64,000 bases of DNA from Elephas maximus indicus (Eukaryota; Chordata; Mammalia; Proboscidea; Elephantidae). Positions 22,605 through 34,006 of the stretch are shown here, one piece after another. Numbering within the stretch: the stretch's first letter is position 1; every line of letters starts with the position of its first letter. Position numbers and translations under genes: made by a program. Under the pieces are notes generated by a model that worked only from the letters and a program-made list of their open reading frames with translations, was not told the origin of the DNA and did no database searches. Location: NCBI RefSeq assembly GCF_024166365.1, contig NC_064826.1, positions 22,530,001-22,594,000 on the forward strand, given 5' to 3'.

Positions 22605-23175
22605 TTTTATTTGTTGTTGTTGAAAATATCCACAGCAAAACCCCGATACCCGTTGCCATTGAGTCGATTGCGACTCAACAACAAGCATACACCAATTCAA
22701 CAATTTCTACATGCACAATTCAGTTGCATTGATTACATTCTTCAAGTTGTACAACCATTCTTACCCTCCTTCTCCAAATTGTTCGTCCCCAGTAACATAA
22801 ATCACCGGTCCCTAAGCTTCCTGTCTAAACTTTCCTGTTGCTGTTGTCAGTTTGATCCCATATACATGGTCAAGGCAGACATTCTTTACTAATTAAGCAA
22901 ACTTACTGTTGGGTTTAAAGAAGTCTTCAGGGAATATTTTTGGTTTAAGTGTTAAAGATTTTCTCAGGGCAGTTTTAGGGGTTCATCCAGCCTCAATGAC
23001 TCCAGAAAGTCTGGATTCCATGAGAATTTGAAATTCTGTTCCTCATTTTCATCCCTTTTGGTCAGGATTCTTCTATAGAATCTTTGATCAAAACATTCAG
23101 TAGTGGTAGCTGGACACCATTCTGTTCTGGTCTCATGACAAAGGGGATATTTGTTTGTGAAGGCAATTAGCCATG
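22605..23175 (-). mobile_element. L1-related 3' UTR, antisense, with SINE scrap
   Basis: Contains 'tctatagaatctttgatcaaaacattcagtagtggtagctggacaccattctgttctgg', which parallels 'ggtagccggacaccatctagttcttctgg' in the L1 at 56.7 kb and a similar block at 9.73 kb. A 40-bp AfroSINE 3' scrap in antisense ('cccgttgccattgagtcgattgcgac') sits at 22645-22680. The exact L1 subfamily is not known to me. Confidence 0.65.
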
Positions 23176-23369
23176 CAGGAAATGATAAGTTTTAACTTTA
23201 TTAACCTTTCTAACATTTACACCTGACCACAAGGATAAGGGTTGATGCCTTAGGGGAGGAACATGTGCAGAAGACAGATTCTTGACTTTTAACTTCCAGG
23301 ATAGCTTTTCAGTATCTATGGCAGAGCAAAGGATTTATTTATTTATTTTTAGTTTCTGTATATTTACTG

Positions 23370-23534
23370 GAGCCCTAGTGGCTAGTGGTTAAGAGCTCAG
23401 CTGGTAACTGAAAGGTTGGCAGTTCAAATCCACCAGCAGCTCTTTGGAAACCCTATGGACAATTCTACCCTGGTCTATAGGGTCGCTATGAGTTGGAATT
23501 GACTTGACAGCGACAGGTTTTTTTTTTTTTTTTA
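23370..23534 (+). mobile_element. AfroSINE, short type
   Basis: Head 'ggagccctagtggctagtggttaag', 'agttcaaatccaccagcagctctttggaaacccta', end 'attgacttgacagcgacagg' then T16. Confidence 0.92.
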
Positions 23535-23712
23535 ATATATTTCCTCATTTATGTCATTTCATAAAAGTGAGACCATACTCTCCCTCTCTCTCTCTCTATA
23601 TATATATATAGTGATTGACTTGTTTTGCTCAACATAATATCCTCTAGGTTCAATGTTCCAAGATGTTCTGGGAGCTAATTTTTCTTTATCACTGAGTAGT
23701 ATTCTATGTGTA
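23535..23712 (-). mobile_element. L1 3' fragment, antisense
   Basis: 'gtgattgacttgttttgctcaacataatatcctctaggttc ... cactgagtagtattctat' parallels antisense L1 sequence at 57.26-57.41 kb. A (CT)n/(TA)n run lies inside it at 23578-23610. Confidence 0.7.
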
Positions 23713-24122
23713 AGTTGGACGATGAGTAAGGAAGACCGAAGAAAAATTGATGATTTTGAATTGTGGTGTTGGAGAAGAATATTGAAGATGCCATGGACTG
23801 CCAGAAGAATGAACAAATCTGTCTTGGAAGAAGTACGACAAGAATGCTCCTTAGAGGCAAGGACGGTGAGACTACGTCTCACATACTTTGGACATGCTAT
23901 CAGGAGGGATCAGTCCCTGGAGAAGGACATCATGCTTGGTAAAGTAAAGGGTCAACAAAAAGAGGAAGACCCTTAATGACATGGATTGACACAGTGTCTG
24001 CAACAATGGGCTTAAGCTTAACAACAGCTGTGAGGGTGGTACAGGACTGCGTGGTATTTCATTCTGTTGTACATAGGGTCGCTATGAGTCAGAACAGACT
24101 CTACGGCACCTAACAGCAACAG
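23713..24122 (+). mobile_element. RTE LINE 3' part, sense
   Basis: The plus-strand frame reads FELWCWRRILKMPWTARRMN, then SVLEEVRQECSLEARTVRL and YFGHAIRRDQSLEKDIMLGK, the RTE C-terminal region, with a frameshift near 23970. The tail is 'gagtcagaacagactctacggcacctaacagcaac'. Flanks 'agtattctat' and 'agtattccat' form a probable target duplication inside the L1 fragment. Confidence 0.88.
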
Positions 24123-24394
24123 TATTCCATTGAGAGCCAAGCATTTAAATCTCAGAAGTCTACCATTCTTAAAGGAAAAAGTTGCTTTGAGTCCCAAAAG
24201 GCTAAAAAACTGAAGTATTCAGAGCACAAAGTTCATACAGTAGACAGCATAATTGGAAAGATGGCATAAGGGTGGCAGTGAGTTCTCTGAAAAGGCGAGG
24301 AGGTAGATGCAGGTGTGGTTTGGGGAGAAGGAAGACCCACATCTCAGTCTCCACCATGGGTTAGCAGCAATAATAACACCCAACACATAGGTAG

Positions 24395-24602
24395 CACTTA
24401 CCACGTGCTGAGCATTATTATTCTAAGTGAAGCACATGTTTTAACTCATTGAATCTTCTCAACAACCCTGTAAGATAGATCCCATTTTACAGACACAAAA
24501 ACAGAGGGGCAAAGAAGACAGGTGGTTGGCCCAAGGTCACCCACAGCTGGGAAGTGGCAGAGACAGCGTTCACACTCAGGTAGTCTGGCTCCAGAGTCCT
24601 TG
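24395..24602 (-). mobile_element. MIR SINE, well preserved
   Basis: Antisense: 'cttaccacgtgctgagcatta', 'taactcattgaatcttctcaacaaccctg', 'cccattttacagacac', 'ggttggcccaaggtcacccacagctgggaagtggcag', and 'gtctggctccagagtcc'. Nearly the whole element is present. Confidence 0.93.
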
Positions 24603-26614
24603 TTTAGCAGTGACCAAACTCTGGGGTGAGGATGATGGAAAGCTCAGATTGGTTTGGAGGCATTGTAGAGCAAGGAAACCTTTGCCTTGCTTCTGGGTGA
24701 AGCCTGAGGCTGCAGCGAAGCAAACCTTGCAAGCATATTGTAGCAGCAGCAAAGGAGTTTAGGTGAGTCTAGGCCAGAAGAGCTTTGATAGAGTCTTCTA
24801 CAGCCCATAAAAGGCCCACAAGAATTTTTATTGTTCCTGAGAGGACTATGGATGAGCCTGAGAGAATAGTGATGAGGGGTCCCTGTCAGCAGGGGCAGCA
24901 TGGAGAAGCCAGAGGTCCTAGCGGACCCACACACATGAGCAGAGGATGCAGCGGAGACTGAGGCTAAAGACCAAAGGCCCATGGGTGGAGGTGCCCTCAC
25001 TGGATGCTGGTAGAGAGGCTGCCTCACTCCCCAATGCCACAACACAAACAAACCCACAGAACTTCGCTGCCCTCCCAAAAGAATGAAAGCGAAGGGTGAA
25101 ACCCGGAATGTGTCTGACTATATCCCTGAAATGACTGAAGATGCACTAATTTCAATTAGTTTAAATTGGGAATGTTAAATTTGCTGCTATAGAGAAGGCT
25201 AGGAGCTCAAGATAGAAGTGAAATTCAATTATGAAAATGTGAAGGCTATATTTACATACCCCACTATTGGCTTATAAAAACTGTACTCAGTACATAATTC
25301 TACTGGAATAATATAAATTCTGCACAAGAAGCCACTACAGGAACAGGCTTCCTGTCACGTTTTCAAATAGAAAGAGTTCAGTATTGGAGTGGGGAGATGG
25401 GACAGACTCTCAGCACCTCACTTCCTCTTTCCAGTGCAGACACAGCTTCCCGAAAAGCAATTTCCACTCAATTGCATTCACTTTTCCGTGGCTCGGAAGC
25501 AGTTAAGGGAAATGAAGGACATTTCAGTGGCAATGTTGTATCGGTTACTGATACTGAATTATTTCTGGATTAGGAACACTGGGGTCCATATTGTGGCAGT
25601 AAAAGTACTCTATGCCCCGTCGTCAGATGAGGCTAATGTGTCGGTTTATAGACCTTGCATTCCCTAGAGTGCCTTATAAATCTCGAAGTTGTTCCCAAGT
25701 GCTCTATTTTACATTTGGATCTTGGAGTGAGCTGGAAAATCAAATGAATAAACACACACACGTGCAAAGAGGCACCTGGTTAATTATGTGGCGCGGGGAC
25801 AAGACCTCCTCCATTTCTTTTTTTTTTGCTTCCTCTGTAAAGCTTTTCTTTCCTTCTTTTTTTTTAAATTGTTGTCAGAGAAACGTTTTTGGATTCAAAA
25901 GAGGCTTCTAGTTTTCTGAATCAAGATGAGTGCAATACCTCAATAAGAATTTATTGGCCTTGAAAAGACATTTAAATGGCCAGAGTGGGCTCCTACGCAA
26001 AGAACAATCACGTTCTTACTGCTGCTACTGTCGTTTAATATGTACTGAGAATCATCAGTGCTAATAGCTGTGTGTCAGACTTCGCACATAATTATTTCTC
26101 AGTTTGCTTTATTAGTTTATTTTCTAACAATTAAATAAATTAAAAAAGCAAACTCAGGAGTATGTTTGAAGTCTTTTTCCATCAAAATGCTCTTCATTGA
26201 ACACCAGTGGAGGCACCAAGTTGTTCTATGATTCTACACTTCAATTGCTTTCTCATCGCTAAGACGGTGAGAATACCAGCCACAGACACCACAGAGATAC
26301 TGGAGCAATTTATGAGTTATTACCTGAAAAGTACTCTAAGTATCTTAGGAGAAAAGAATTGTCAAACACAGCCCAGCATTACTTTCATATTTCCAAAGAC
26401 AAGAGATTTCACCACATAACATGTCTTCCCAGGTATCCCATGTAGGACAGGAAGTGGTGACACGTTTTTCAACGTCATCTGAAGGCACCTCATGTTTTTT
26501 CAACATCTCCTCATCTTAACCCAAAGAGTGGCCAGTGGGACCCAGGAGGTGATGGCGGCCCTCAGCCTGTGACACAATCTGAAAGTTTTGGTTTTCTGTC
26601 TGTCAACTTAGAAA
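24603..26614. other. Unique sequence, about 2 kb, no gene confirmed
   Basis: No transposon is recognised. A 144-codon minus-strand open frame at 24644-25078 has no motif, no paralogue here and low-complexity neighbours, so it is not called. T-rich tracts lie near 25818 and 25860. Confidence 0.4.
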
Positions 26615-26735
26615 ACGTAATTCTCAGGATCGCCGTACGGAATACGCAACCAGAGCGATTGGAAAGCCCTTGGCGGATAAAAAGGGCTGCGTATAAGTGA
26701 AGACTAATACTCGGGCGCATGCGCTGTGAATGCAG
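26615..26735. promoter_or_regulatory. Candidate micro-promoter: CpG cluster with NRF1-like palindrome
   Basis: In a CpG-poor region this 120-bp patch holds about ten CpGs, an inverted CCAAT (ATTGG at 26658-26662), a TATA-like 'gataaaaagg' (26676-26685), and the palindrome GCGCATGCGC (26715-26724), the core recognised by NRF1. The arrangement resembles a small promoter read rightwards. No exon, splice donor or coding start follows that I can support, so an enhancer or chance cluster is possible. Confidence 0.4.
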
Positions 26736-27195
26736 AGATGGGGTATGTGCCTGTTCAATCCTTCATAAGGAGGAAATGAGTGTGTTGGCTGAGCTGAAGC
26801 TGTCTACAGCTTTTAAGGCGACAGCTGTGAGGTACTTAAAAACATATGCTGCTCCACATTTTGTCTGCACGACACTGCCAGATTGAAGATTTGAGATGAG
26901 TTTTAAAGAATTCCCATGGCATTTCATATTTAGAAGTCTTTTTCATGAAGGACACATCATAAACTGTCTATGCCAAATCACCTCTATGACATGGCTGCTA
27001 TGGAAAATTCTACCAAAAGAGGAGGGTGTCCAGTGTGTCCGGTGGCCTGAGCTTCCTGGATGTGTCAGAGCTTCTTCAGCCTGCAGCAGGGACCACTGTA
27101 GTCCTGGGCCAGCAACAGGCTCAGAAAGGTAGCACAAATCTGAACATCATTAGTTTGGAGGACTACGGCTCGTTTTCAATTCCCTTATGATGTTA
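26736..27195. other. Unique sequence, no gene seen
   Basis: Follows the CpG patch. E-box-like CAGCTG motifs occur near 26822. No coding signal. Confidence 0.35.
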
Positions 27196-27196
27196 T

Positions 27197-27905
27197 GTTG
27201 CTGTTGTTAGGTGCCGTTGAGTGGACTCTGACTCATAGCGACCCTATGTATAATGGAACAAATGCTGCCCGGTGCTGTGCCATCCTCACAATCAGCGCTA
27301 GGCTTGAGCCCATTGTTGCAGCCGGCGTGTCAATCCATCTCATTGAGGGATCTCTTTCTTTTTCGGTGACCCTCCACTTTACCAAGCATGATGTCTTTCT
27401 ACAGTGATTGGTCCCTCCTGATGACATGTTCAAAGTAAGCAAGATGAAGTCTCACCATCCTCGCTTCTGAGGAGCATTAGGGCTGTACTTCCTCCAAGAG
27501 AGATCTCTTTGTTCTTCTAGTAGTCCATGGTATATTCAGTACTCTTTGCCACCACCACAATTCAAATGTGTCGGTTCTTTTTCAGTCTTCCTTTTTCATT
27601 TTCCAGCTTTTGCATTCATATAAGGTGATTGAAAAAACCACGGTCAGGAGCACCTTTGGCGTGATATCTTCATTTTTTAATGCTTTAAAGAGGTCTTTTA
27701 CAGCAGATATGCCCAATGCAATATGTTATGTGATTTCTTGACTGTTACTTCTATGGGCATTGATTGTTGATCCAAGAAGAATGAAATCCTTGACAACTTC
27801 AATTTCTTTTCTATTTATCATGATGTTGTTTATTGGTCCAGTTGTAAGGATTTTCGTTTTCTTTATGTTCAGGAGTAATCCGTACTGAAGGGCGTAGTCT
27901 TTTAC
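27197..27905 (-). mobile_element. RTE LINE 3' part, antisense
   Basis: 'gttgctgttgttaggtgccgttgagtggac' through 'ccaagcatgatgtctttctac' to 'tccgtactgaagggcgtagtct'. Flanks 'gatgttatg' and 'gatgctatg' are a plausible target duplication. Confidence 0.88.
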
Positions 27906-28556
27906 GATGCTATGAACACAACAATAATTTTTCCACTATATTTCTTAAAGGTTGGGGGCACACATTGTCTAGATTCTGGAAAGGTCGTCAATGCCTGAGT
28001 GTTACGGTTGCCTAATAAACCCTAAAGAGCAGACCTCTATTAATGAAGAGTAGACACATGCAGGTGTTTCTTCTTTTTTGCACTTTCCAAATCCCCCTCA
28101 AGTTAAGTCTAGTACCAATGATGAAGATAGTTTTGTTTCATAGCTGGCAATTAGGAGCATGTCTGATGGATCAGCTAAGTTCCAGAAGAGTTACTTTTTA
28201 GTTATGTGTTAGATGGTGATTCCCTGGCAGCAGACCCTGGTTGACCAAAGGCCTCTTTGGAAGGTCCAAGCTGTTCCTACCAGGCTTATGCTTACTTGAG
28301 AGCCACAGCCCTGAGCCAAAGAGGTGAGTCGCTGGTCAGTCAGTCATAGCAACATCAAGCCAGGAGGAAAGGGATGAAGTGGTGAGGAGGCAGATGGGCA
28401 GGCAAACTGAGGTACCAATGCTGACATCAGAGTGGGATCAAATGTGAGGATGAGGAGAAGATGCCAGAGATTGGGTACCAAGATTGGTAGGAAGTGTGGG
28501 TACAGAGTAGGGTGGCCCAATACAGGATATATACATTGAATACATCAGAAATGTGG
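27906..28556. other. Unique sequence, no gene seen
   Basis: No repeat or coding signal is recognised. Confidence 0.4.
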
Positions 28557-28570
28557 CCAGTGGTGGGGTA

Positions 28571-28770
28571 ACCAGCTTTCACTGAGGTGACTCTGACTCA
28601 TGGTGACCCCATGTATGCCAGAGTAGAACTGTGCTCCATAGGGTTTTCAAAGGCTAATGTTTCAGAAGTGAATCGCCAGGCTTTTCTTCCAAAGCCCCTC
28701 TGGGTGGATTCTAACCTCCAGCTTTTTGGTTAGCAGCCGAGCACATTAATCTTTGTACCACCTGGGGACT
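28571..28770 (-). mobile_element. AfroSINE, long type
   Basis: Antisense from 'cactgaggtgactctgactcatggtgacccc' to 'gtaccacctggggact'. CCAGTGGTGGGGTA (28557-28570) and CCAGTGTTGGGATA (28771-28784) are the target duplication with two differences. Confidence 0.93.
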
Positions 28771-28784
28771 CCAGTGTTGGGATA

Positions 28785-30328
28785 GGGGAAGGGAAATAGA
28801 AATGGGGGACAGGGACACAATTTAAAAAGTAAAATAAGAGAGAGATTTTTCCTGGGGCCAAGGAAGGAAAATGCTACTAACTAAGCGGTTTGATTAACTC
28901 AATCTTCTGCTCCTGAGGGGAGCTGGAATAAAATAAGGGGCTTTTTTTTTGGGGGGGGGGGGGGCTAAATTGACTTAAAATTTTTTTTTTTCATTTCTTC
29001 CCATTTCAAAACATTCAAAAATATAAGCAAACTGAAAGCCCCTTTGGTGACACGTGGACAATATTTTGTTCTCTTATTTGATGGGTTTTTTTATTTGATG
29101 GATGCGATAGTCTTTTCATTTGTAGGTTTTTGTCCCGTGGAAAGTTGACATTTGAATACTAAGTGATATTTTCCTCCCGCTCCTTGCCATATAACTGGAA
29201 AAGAGTATCTTTATGCAGACACTTTGATATGCAAGATTTTGGGAAGGGGTTTTGGATCTAACCTTGCCACAGTTTTAGGCATGTATCCTTGTTTTTCCGA
29301 ATCTGTGAGAAGCTAAAACTGACAATGTTTATGTTTCAGTATCTTAAGGAATCAAACATTGAAAGACAGAAACTGTGATGCATTAACAATTTCAGCCCTG
29401 GGAAGATGGAAATAGCTGCTTTGAGCATGACAAGGCCACCAGAGCAGCTAATTAGATTCAGGGCGAATCTGTACCCAATGCTTGTCTTTCTCCAGAGAAA
29501 GAAATAAAGACATGATAGATGGCAAGCTCGGGTTACTTGTTACAAAGCTCTGGTTGGGTGGCAGGTTTGAATGAGCTGAGTTAATTTTTGTGCCTAATTT
29601 CTATCATCTTTGTCTCATTAGGCAAATGTTCTGAATTTCTGACAAAGAGTCAAGAGGCTAGTTGAATGGACTTTTATATCACGTATGAGAAGGGGTACTG
29701 AATTGCAAGTGGGAGATGAAGGCTCCCTCCCTCCACTTCCATAAGGGGAAGGGGAGCTGTGATGAGGGTCAGGACTGGAACACGCTGATGCTGATTACTG
29801 GGTAAGCTAAGGTAACCTAGCTGTCTGAGGCCACACTTACCATTAGGAAATGAGCTATGGTAGATTGAGCCCCTTCCCTGCATGACTATGGTAAATAAGA
29901 GCCTCTCAAGGTGACCTCGTGTTACTTCTGGGTGTTGCCCTTACGGGTGTTTTGAGCATGTCTGTAGACTAGTCTGGCAGTGGTCACTGCACCTCCCATC
30001 TGGATCTGCTCCATTCCAACCCCAGGGGGTAATGTCACTTGGTGACCCCTAACAGTCACCATGTCTATCACAAGAATTCCAGTGCCAAGTCCTGGCTGAC
30101 TCCACTTGTTTCCAGTGCTTTGGGAGTTCAGTGCTGCCTTCTTCAAGGGGCTGGAGAATGGCCCCAGTGCTCTACACGTGTCCCCTGGGCCGTGAAGGAG
30201 CTCTGCTGGTCTGGAGCTACAAGTCTCTTCAACCAGTCTTTTGATTTTTACGAAAATAGGGATCCTGGGTTGTGGTTCGAACTCACTCAGTGAAGCCTTG
30301 GAAGAAAGGCTGGGCAATCTGTTTCTGA
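28785..30328. other. Unique sequence, about 1.5 kb, no gene seen
   Basis: Includes T9G14 at 28942-28964 and a T-run near 28981. A 148-codon minus-strand frame (29922-30368) runs into the next SINE and has no known motif, so it is not called. Confidence 0.4.
28942..28964 (+). repeat. T9-G14 homopolymer junction
   Basis: A run of nine T followed immediately by fourteen G. A G14 run is rare in mammalian unique DNA; it may also mark a low-confidence base-calling site. Confidence 0.9.
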
Positions 30329-30533
30329 TAAGATTGCTGTTGTTGTTCTTAGGTGCCCTCGAGTCCATTTTGTCTCATAGTGACCCCTTGTGACACAGCA
30401 TACCTGCCCCATAGGATTTCCTAGGCTGTAATCTTTCTGGGAGCAGATTGCCAGGTCTTTCTCCCGCAGAGCTGCTGATGAGTTCTGTTAGCAGCTGAGC
30501 ACTTAACCATTGCTGCGTTACCAGGGCTCCTTT
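30329..30533 (-). mobile_element. AfroSINE, short type with insert
   Basis: Antisense: 'ttcttaggtgccctcgagtcca' to 'cttaaccattgctgcgttaccagggctcc', with 'ctgtaatctttctgggagcagattgccaggtctttctcc'. Confidence 0.9.
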
Positions 30534-30632
30534 CCGTTAAGATTACAGCCAAGAAAACGCTACAAAGCAGTTCTACTCTATAACACATGGGGTCACCATT
30601 AGTTGGAATTAACTCCATGGCAATGGGTTTTG
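30534..30632 (+). mobile_element. AfroSINE 3' half, opposite orientation
   Basis: 'taagattacagccaagaaaacgctacaaagcagttct' to 'gaattaactccatggcaatgggttttgg'. It abuts the antisense copy and makes an inverted SINE pair. Confidence 0.85.
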
Positions 30633-31067
30633 GAGTATGAGGAGGAAGGGGCGAGGGGGCAGAGGGAACAGGTATCTTACCCTTTGTTCCTTCCTCTTCT
30701 TTTCTTAATCCTCTTCCCCTTCCACTCCCATCCACGCTCCTCCAGGTAGAAAACATAAGTGCTGTGCTTAATGCTTATGAATGGACCCAAACAGGTACTG
30801 AGGCCAGAGCTAGTTTAACTGCGGGGTAGGGAGAGTGGAGGTTTGGCTGCACTTCGTGCTTGAGGCTCTCCTCAGCCAGTGAAAATATTGTCAGAATTAA
30901 TTGGCATGCAGGTGGATAATCTGTGGATCCCATCAGTTTCTTCTTATTATTTTATCTCCTGTGGCCTCTGTGGTTAAGGTGGACCTGCAGGATATTTTGC
31001 CTCCTTAGATTTTTGAAGCTGAGGAGAACCTGGGAAAAGTCTCTGGTTGGCAGATGGAATCATCTCC
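30633..31067. other. Unique sequence, no gene seen
   Basis: A short G/A-rich then pyrimidine-rich stretch near 30640-30740. Nothing else is recognised. Confidence 0.35.
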
Positions 31068-31235
31068 TCACTACCAGTTGCCTTTGAGTTGATTCTGACT
31101 CACGGCAACACCATGTATTACAGAATAGGACTGCTCCGTAGGGTTTTACAGAATCAGATAGACAGGCCTTTCTTTTGTAGTGCCACTGGGTGGCTTTGAA
31201 CTGTCAACTTTTAGGTTAGTAGTTGAGTTCACTAC
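31068..31235 (-). mobile_element. AfroSINE, diverged
   Basis: Antisense: 'ccagttgcctttgagttgattctgactcacggc' to 'ttaggttagtagttgagttc'. The head end is degraded. Confidence 0.85.
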
Positions 31236-31257
31236 ACCTACTCATGCTCAGGTCCTG

Positions 31258-31332
31258 AGTGTGTGCGAGTAGGTGTGTGTGTGTTTTGTGTGAGTGCGTG
31301 TGTGCAAATGTGTGTGTGTATGAGTGTGTATT
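31258..31332 (+). repeat. GT-rich microsatellite
   Basis: An interrupted (GT)n stretch ('gtgtgtgtgtgttttgtgtgagtgcgtgtgtgc'). The minus-strand histidine/threonine-rich frame across it is a low-complexity artefact. Confidence 0.9.
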
Positions 31333-31794
31333 GGTGTCTCTGAGGCTCTCACACAGTTCGGGGCAGCCCAACAGGAACTTGGGCTTTTGAAAAAACAGAG
31401 TGGATGTTTGTGTTGTAGGCCTCTGATAGTGTCTGGCTCAGACACAGTGGCTGGAAGCATCCAGACACCTTGATGAGATCTGGCAGGTACAAATAATATT
31501 TCTGCCAGTATCTTGAATCTACTTAAGTGAATAAACTTTTCTGGCATTTAAGGAATGCTCCTTTATGGAAAGGCAACAGGCTAATTATTCTCAGCTGTTT
31601 ATATAAAGAAGGCTCCCAAGGGTAGACGCCTACCTGACAACGTTTTGCTGGATTATTGCATCTACTTAATGGTAAGGAAACACAATTTCCTTTAAAAATA
31701 CCAGCAAATTTTAATTGCTCTTCCCTCAATAAGAGAAAAGTGATACAACTGGAATTAACACCTACGTATTAATTTCTATAGAAATTATAAGTTG
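31333..31794. other. Unique sequence, no gene seen
   Basis: No repeat family or coding signal is recognised. Confidence 0.35.
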
Positions 31795-31965
31795 GCAAAG
31801 CTCATTCCAATATACAACCTTGTTTAATCTTTACAACAGTGCTGCTCGACAAGGAGAAACAGAGCCACCAAGGGATTTGCCCAGGGTCATACAGCCAGCA
31901 GGGAGCAGAGCAGAAGCATTCACTTTCAAATCTGATTTCCTGGTTCTTTGGTGCATCTTAACCTT
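31795..31965 (-). mobile_element. MIR SINE
   Basis: Antisense: 'cttgtttaatctttacaacagtgctgc', 'aaggagaaacagagccaccaagggatttgcccagggtcatacagccagcagg'. Confidence 0.85.
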
Positions 31966-32217
31966 ACAGTGAACTTGAACAAGGTGCCTCCAAGAGTCCT
32001 TAAGACATCACATGCACAAACGTGAAACATCTTGGTTCTTGATGAGACTATTTCAGCACCTTCATAGGCCTTTCTGTTCTATGGGAAACCGCACCCAAAA
32101 TCTCTCCCTCTCTCTTTCTAAATCTATTTTTTTTCTGTGAAATTTTCGAGAGATTTTTATTATTTTGTTTTTGAATTGTCTATGAGTAACTCATTCAATT
32201 TAAAGGTTAGCTATGAT

Positions 32218-32423
32218 ACGGTGGAAATGGTTAACGTGCTTGGCTGCTAACCAAAAGGTTGGCAGTTTAAGTCCATCCAGAGGCATCTTAGAAGAAAGGC
32301 CTGGCAATCTACTTCCAAAAAAAACACACGTGTTGAAGACCCTGTGGAGCACAGTTCTACTCTGACACACCCGGTGTCACCGTTAGTCGGAATCGACTTG
32401 ACAGCACCTGTGTTTTTTTTAAT
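32218..32423 (+). mobile_element. AfroSINE, long type
   Basis: 'acggtggaaatggttaacgtgcttggctgctaacc', 'agaagaaaggcctggcaatctacttcc', end 'gtcggaatcgacttgacagcacc'. Confidence 0.92.
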
Positions 32424-32537
32424 GATGTCTTAGCAAGCATAATGATACTCAAGAATTCTTGCAAGTGAGAAAAATCTATCCTACAAGTTGTTTTCAGGTG
32501 TAATAAAGATTTGAAGAGTATTAGATTTAATAATTAA

Positions 32538-32591
32538 TTGTTGTTGTTGTTAGGTGCCGTCAAGTCAGTTCTGACTCATAGCGACCCTATA
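32538..32591 (-). mobile_element. RTE 3'-terminal scrap (54 bp)
   Basis: 'ttgttgttgttaggtgccgtcaagtcagttctgactcatagcgacccta', an extremely 5'-truncated RTE or SINE 3' end. Confidence 0.85.
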
Positions 32592-32702
32592 ATGCTACAT
32601 ATGGTAGACATTTTATTAAGTATTTGTTTTGATTCTGGAGTTTCCATATTTTTTAGGGAACACAAATTTTTACAGGTCTTCAAAAAGCACATTTTCAGTC
32701 AA

Positions 32703-33035
32703 TTGGGTATAATAATAGCAGCTACCTCATAGGAACATTATGAGAATTAAATCAATTTCAATTAATAAATGAAGTTCTCAGAACAGGACTTGACAGTGCT
32801 CAATGGTGACTGTTGTTGTTGGGTGCCAATAAGTCAATTCTGACTCATGGACCCCATGTGGTAGAGTAGAACTGCCCCCACAGAGTTTCCTAGGCTATAA
32901 TCTTTACAGAAGCAGATTGCCAGGTCTTTCTCCAGCAGATCCTCTTGATGAGTTCGAACTACCAACCTTTCGGTTAGTAGCCCAGAGCTTAACCATTGCG
33001 CTACCAGGGCTTCTCAATGATGATTAACTGTTGTA
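32703..33035 (+). mobile_element. MIR SINE 3' half split by an AfroSINE
   Basis: 'ataatagcagctacctcataggaacattatgagaattaaatc ... gaacaggacttgacagtgctcaatgg', then the SINE, then 'tgattaactgttgtaattattccc'. Confidence 0.8.
32810..33012 (-). mobile_element. AfroSINE, long insert type
   Basis: Antisense: 'gttgttgttgggtgccaataagtcaattc' to 'accattgcgctaccagggctt'. CTCAATGGTGA (32799-32809) and CTCAATGATGA (33013-33023) are the target duplication. Confidence 0.94.
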
Positions 33036-33264
33036 ATTATTCCCATTAGACAAAGAGCTCTCATTATACACCTCACCACTGAAGAAGTTTGTACGGAGCA
33101 GTAATTTGACAATTTGAATCTTAATATAATTCATGGCTACTAGTTTATGTTGAATATCCAAATAATTTTGGAACACAGCTCTTAAGAAATTATATGGTTT
33201 AAAAGAAGCCAAATTATAGCAAAGGATATCAATGAGATTATTTCGGTGAGAAGCAAAAATCAGC

Positions 33265-33512
33265 TTTTTCCAGTGGTACAATAGGGTAGTCAAGAGCATG
33301 GATGTCCTGTTTCAAATCTTGGCTTTGAGTTTATTATCTGTGTGATCTTGAAGAAGTTATTTGAGCACTTTGAGAGTCCATTTCTTTATCCAAAAAGTGT
33401 TGGTATTAATAGTGCATACATTGATGGTCAAATGAAATGAGGCTGTGTCCAAGTGCTTAGCACAGTGCCTGGCATGGAGGGATGGTCAAAATGCTGGTTA
33501 TTAGAATTACTA
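33265..33512 (+). mobile_element. MIR SINE
   Basis: 'gggtagtcaagagcatggatg', 'tttattatctgtgtgatcttgaagaagttatttgagc', 'aagtgcttagcacagtgcctggcatgg', and 'aaatgctggttatta'. Confidence 0.9.
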
Positions 33513-33796
33513 TTGTGTGCTCAGGGCCCAGAGACTGGTCCCTTCCTTCGCCCAAACAACCCTGATATTCGCTCATCCTCTTTATAGCTCCCACACGCCA
33601 GTGTTCTGTAACTCTCTAACACTGACACCTACATTTGATTAAAAAAATTCACTCCCTCCACTTTTTTGAGATTCCGATGTGCTTCTTAGGGGTGAACCTC
33701 CATTTAAGAATCACTGTATATTCTGCATATTTCTTCCAGCCAAGAAAATGTTGTTAAGTGTTGCTTTGCTTTCTGTAGTTTCTATTATGGAAGTAA

Positions 33797-34002
33797 GTTG
33801 TTGTTGTCGGGTGCCATTGAGTCAATTCCAACTCATAGAGACCCCAAGCGACAAAGTAGAACTGTTCCATAGGGTTTTCTAGGCTGTAACTCATGGGAGC
33901 AGATCACCACGTCTTTCTCCTGCAGAGCCTCTGGGTGGGTTCAAACCGCTGACCTTTAAGTTAGCAGTCGAGCACTTAAACTTTGCACCACCAGGGCTCC
34001 TT
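33797..34002 (-). mobile_element. AfroSINE, long insert type
   Basis: Antisense: 'ttgttgtcgggtgccattgagtcaattcc' to 'cttaaactttgcaccaccagggctcc'. 'ttatgg' occurs at both edges. Confidence 0.92.
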
Positions 34003-34006
34003 ATGG

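Noticed and set aside
24644-25078. 144-codon open frame on the minus strand
   Set aside because: No recognisable domain, no CpG island, promoter or splice context, and length within chance expectation for this G+C content.
29922-30368. 148-codon open frame on the minus strand
   Set aside because: Its first part comes from the adjacent AfroSINE and the rest has no known motif.
31248-31547. His/Thr-rich 99-codon frame
   Set aside because: It is the translation of a GT/CA microsatellite.
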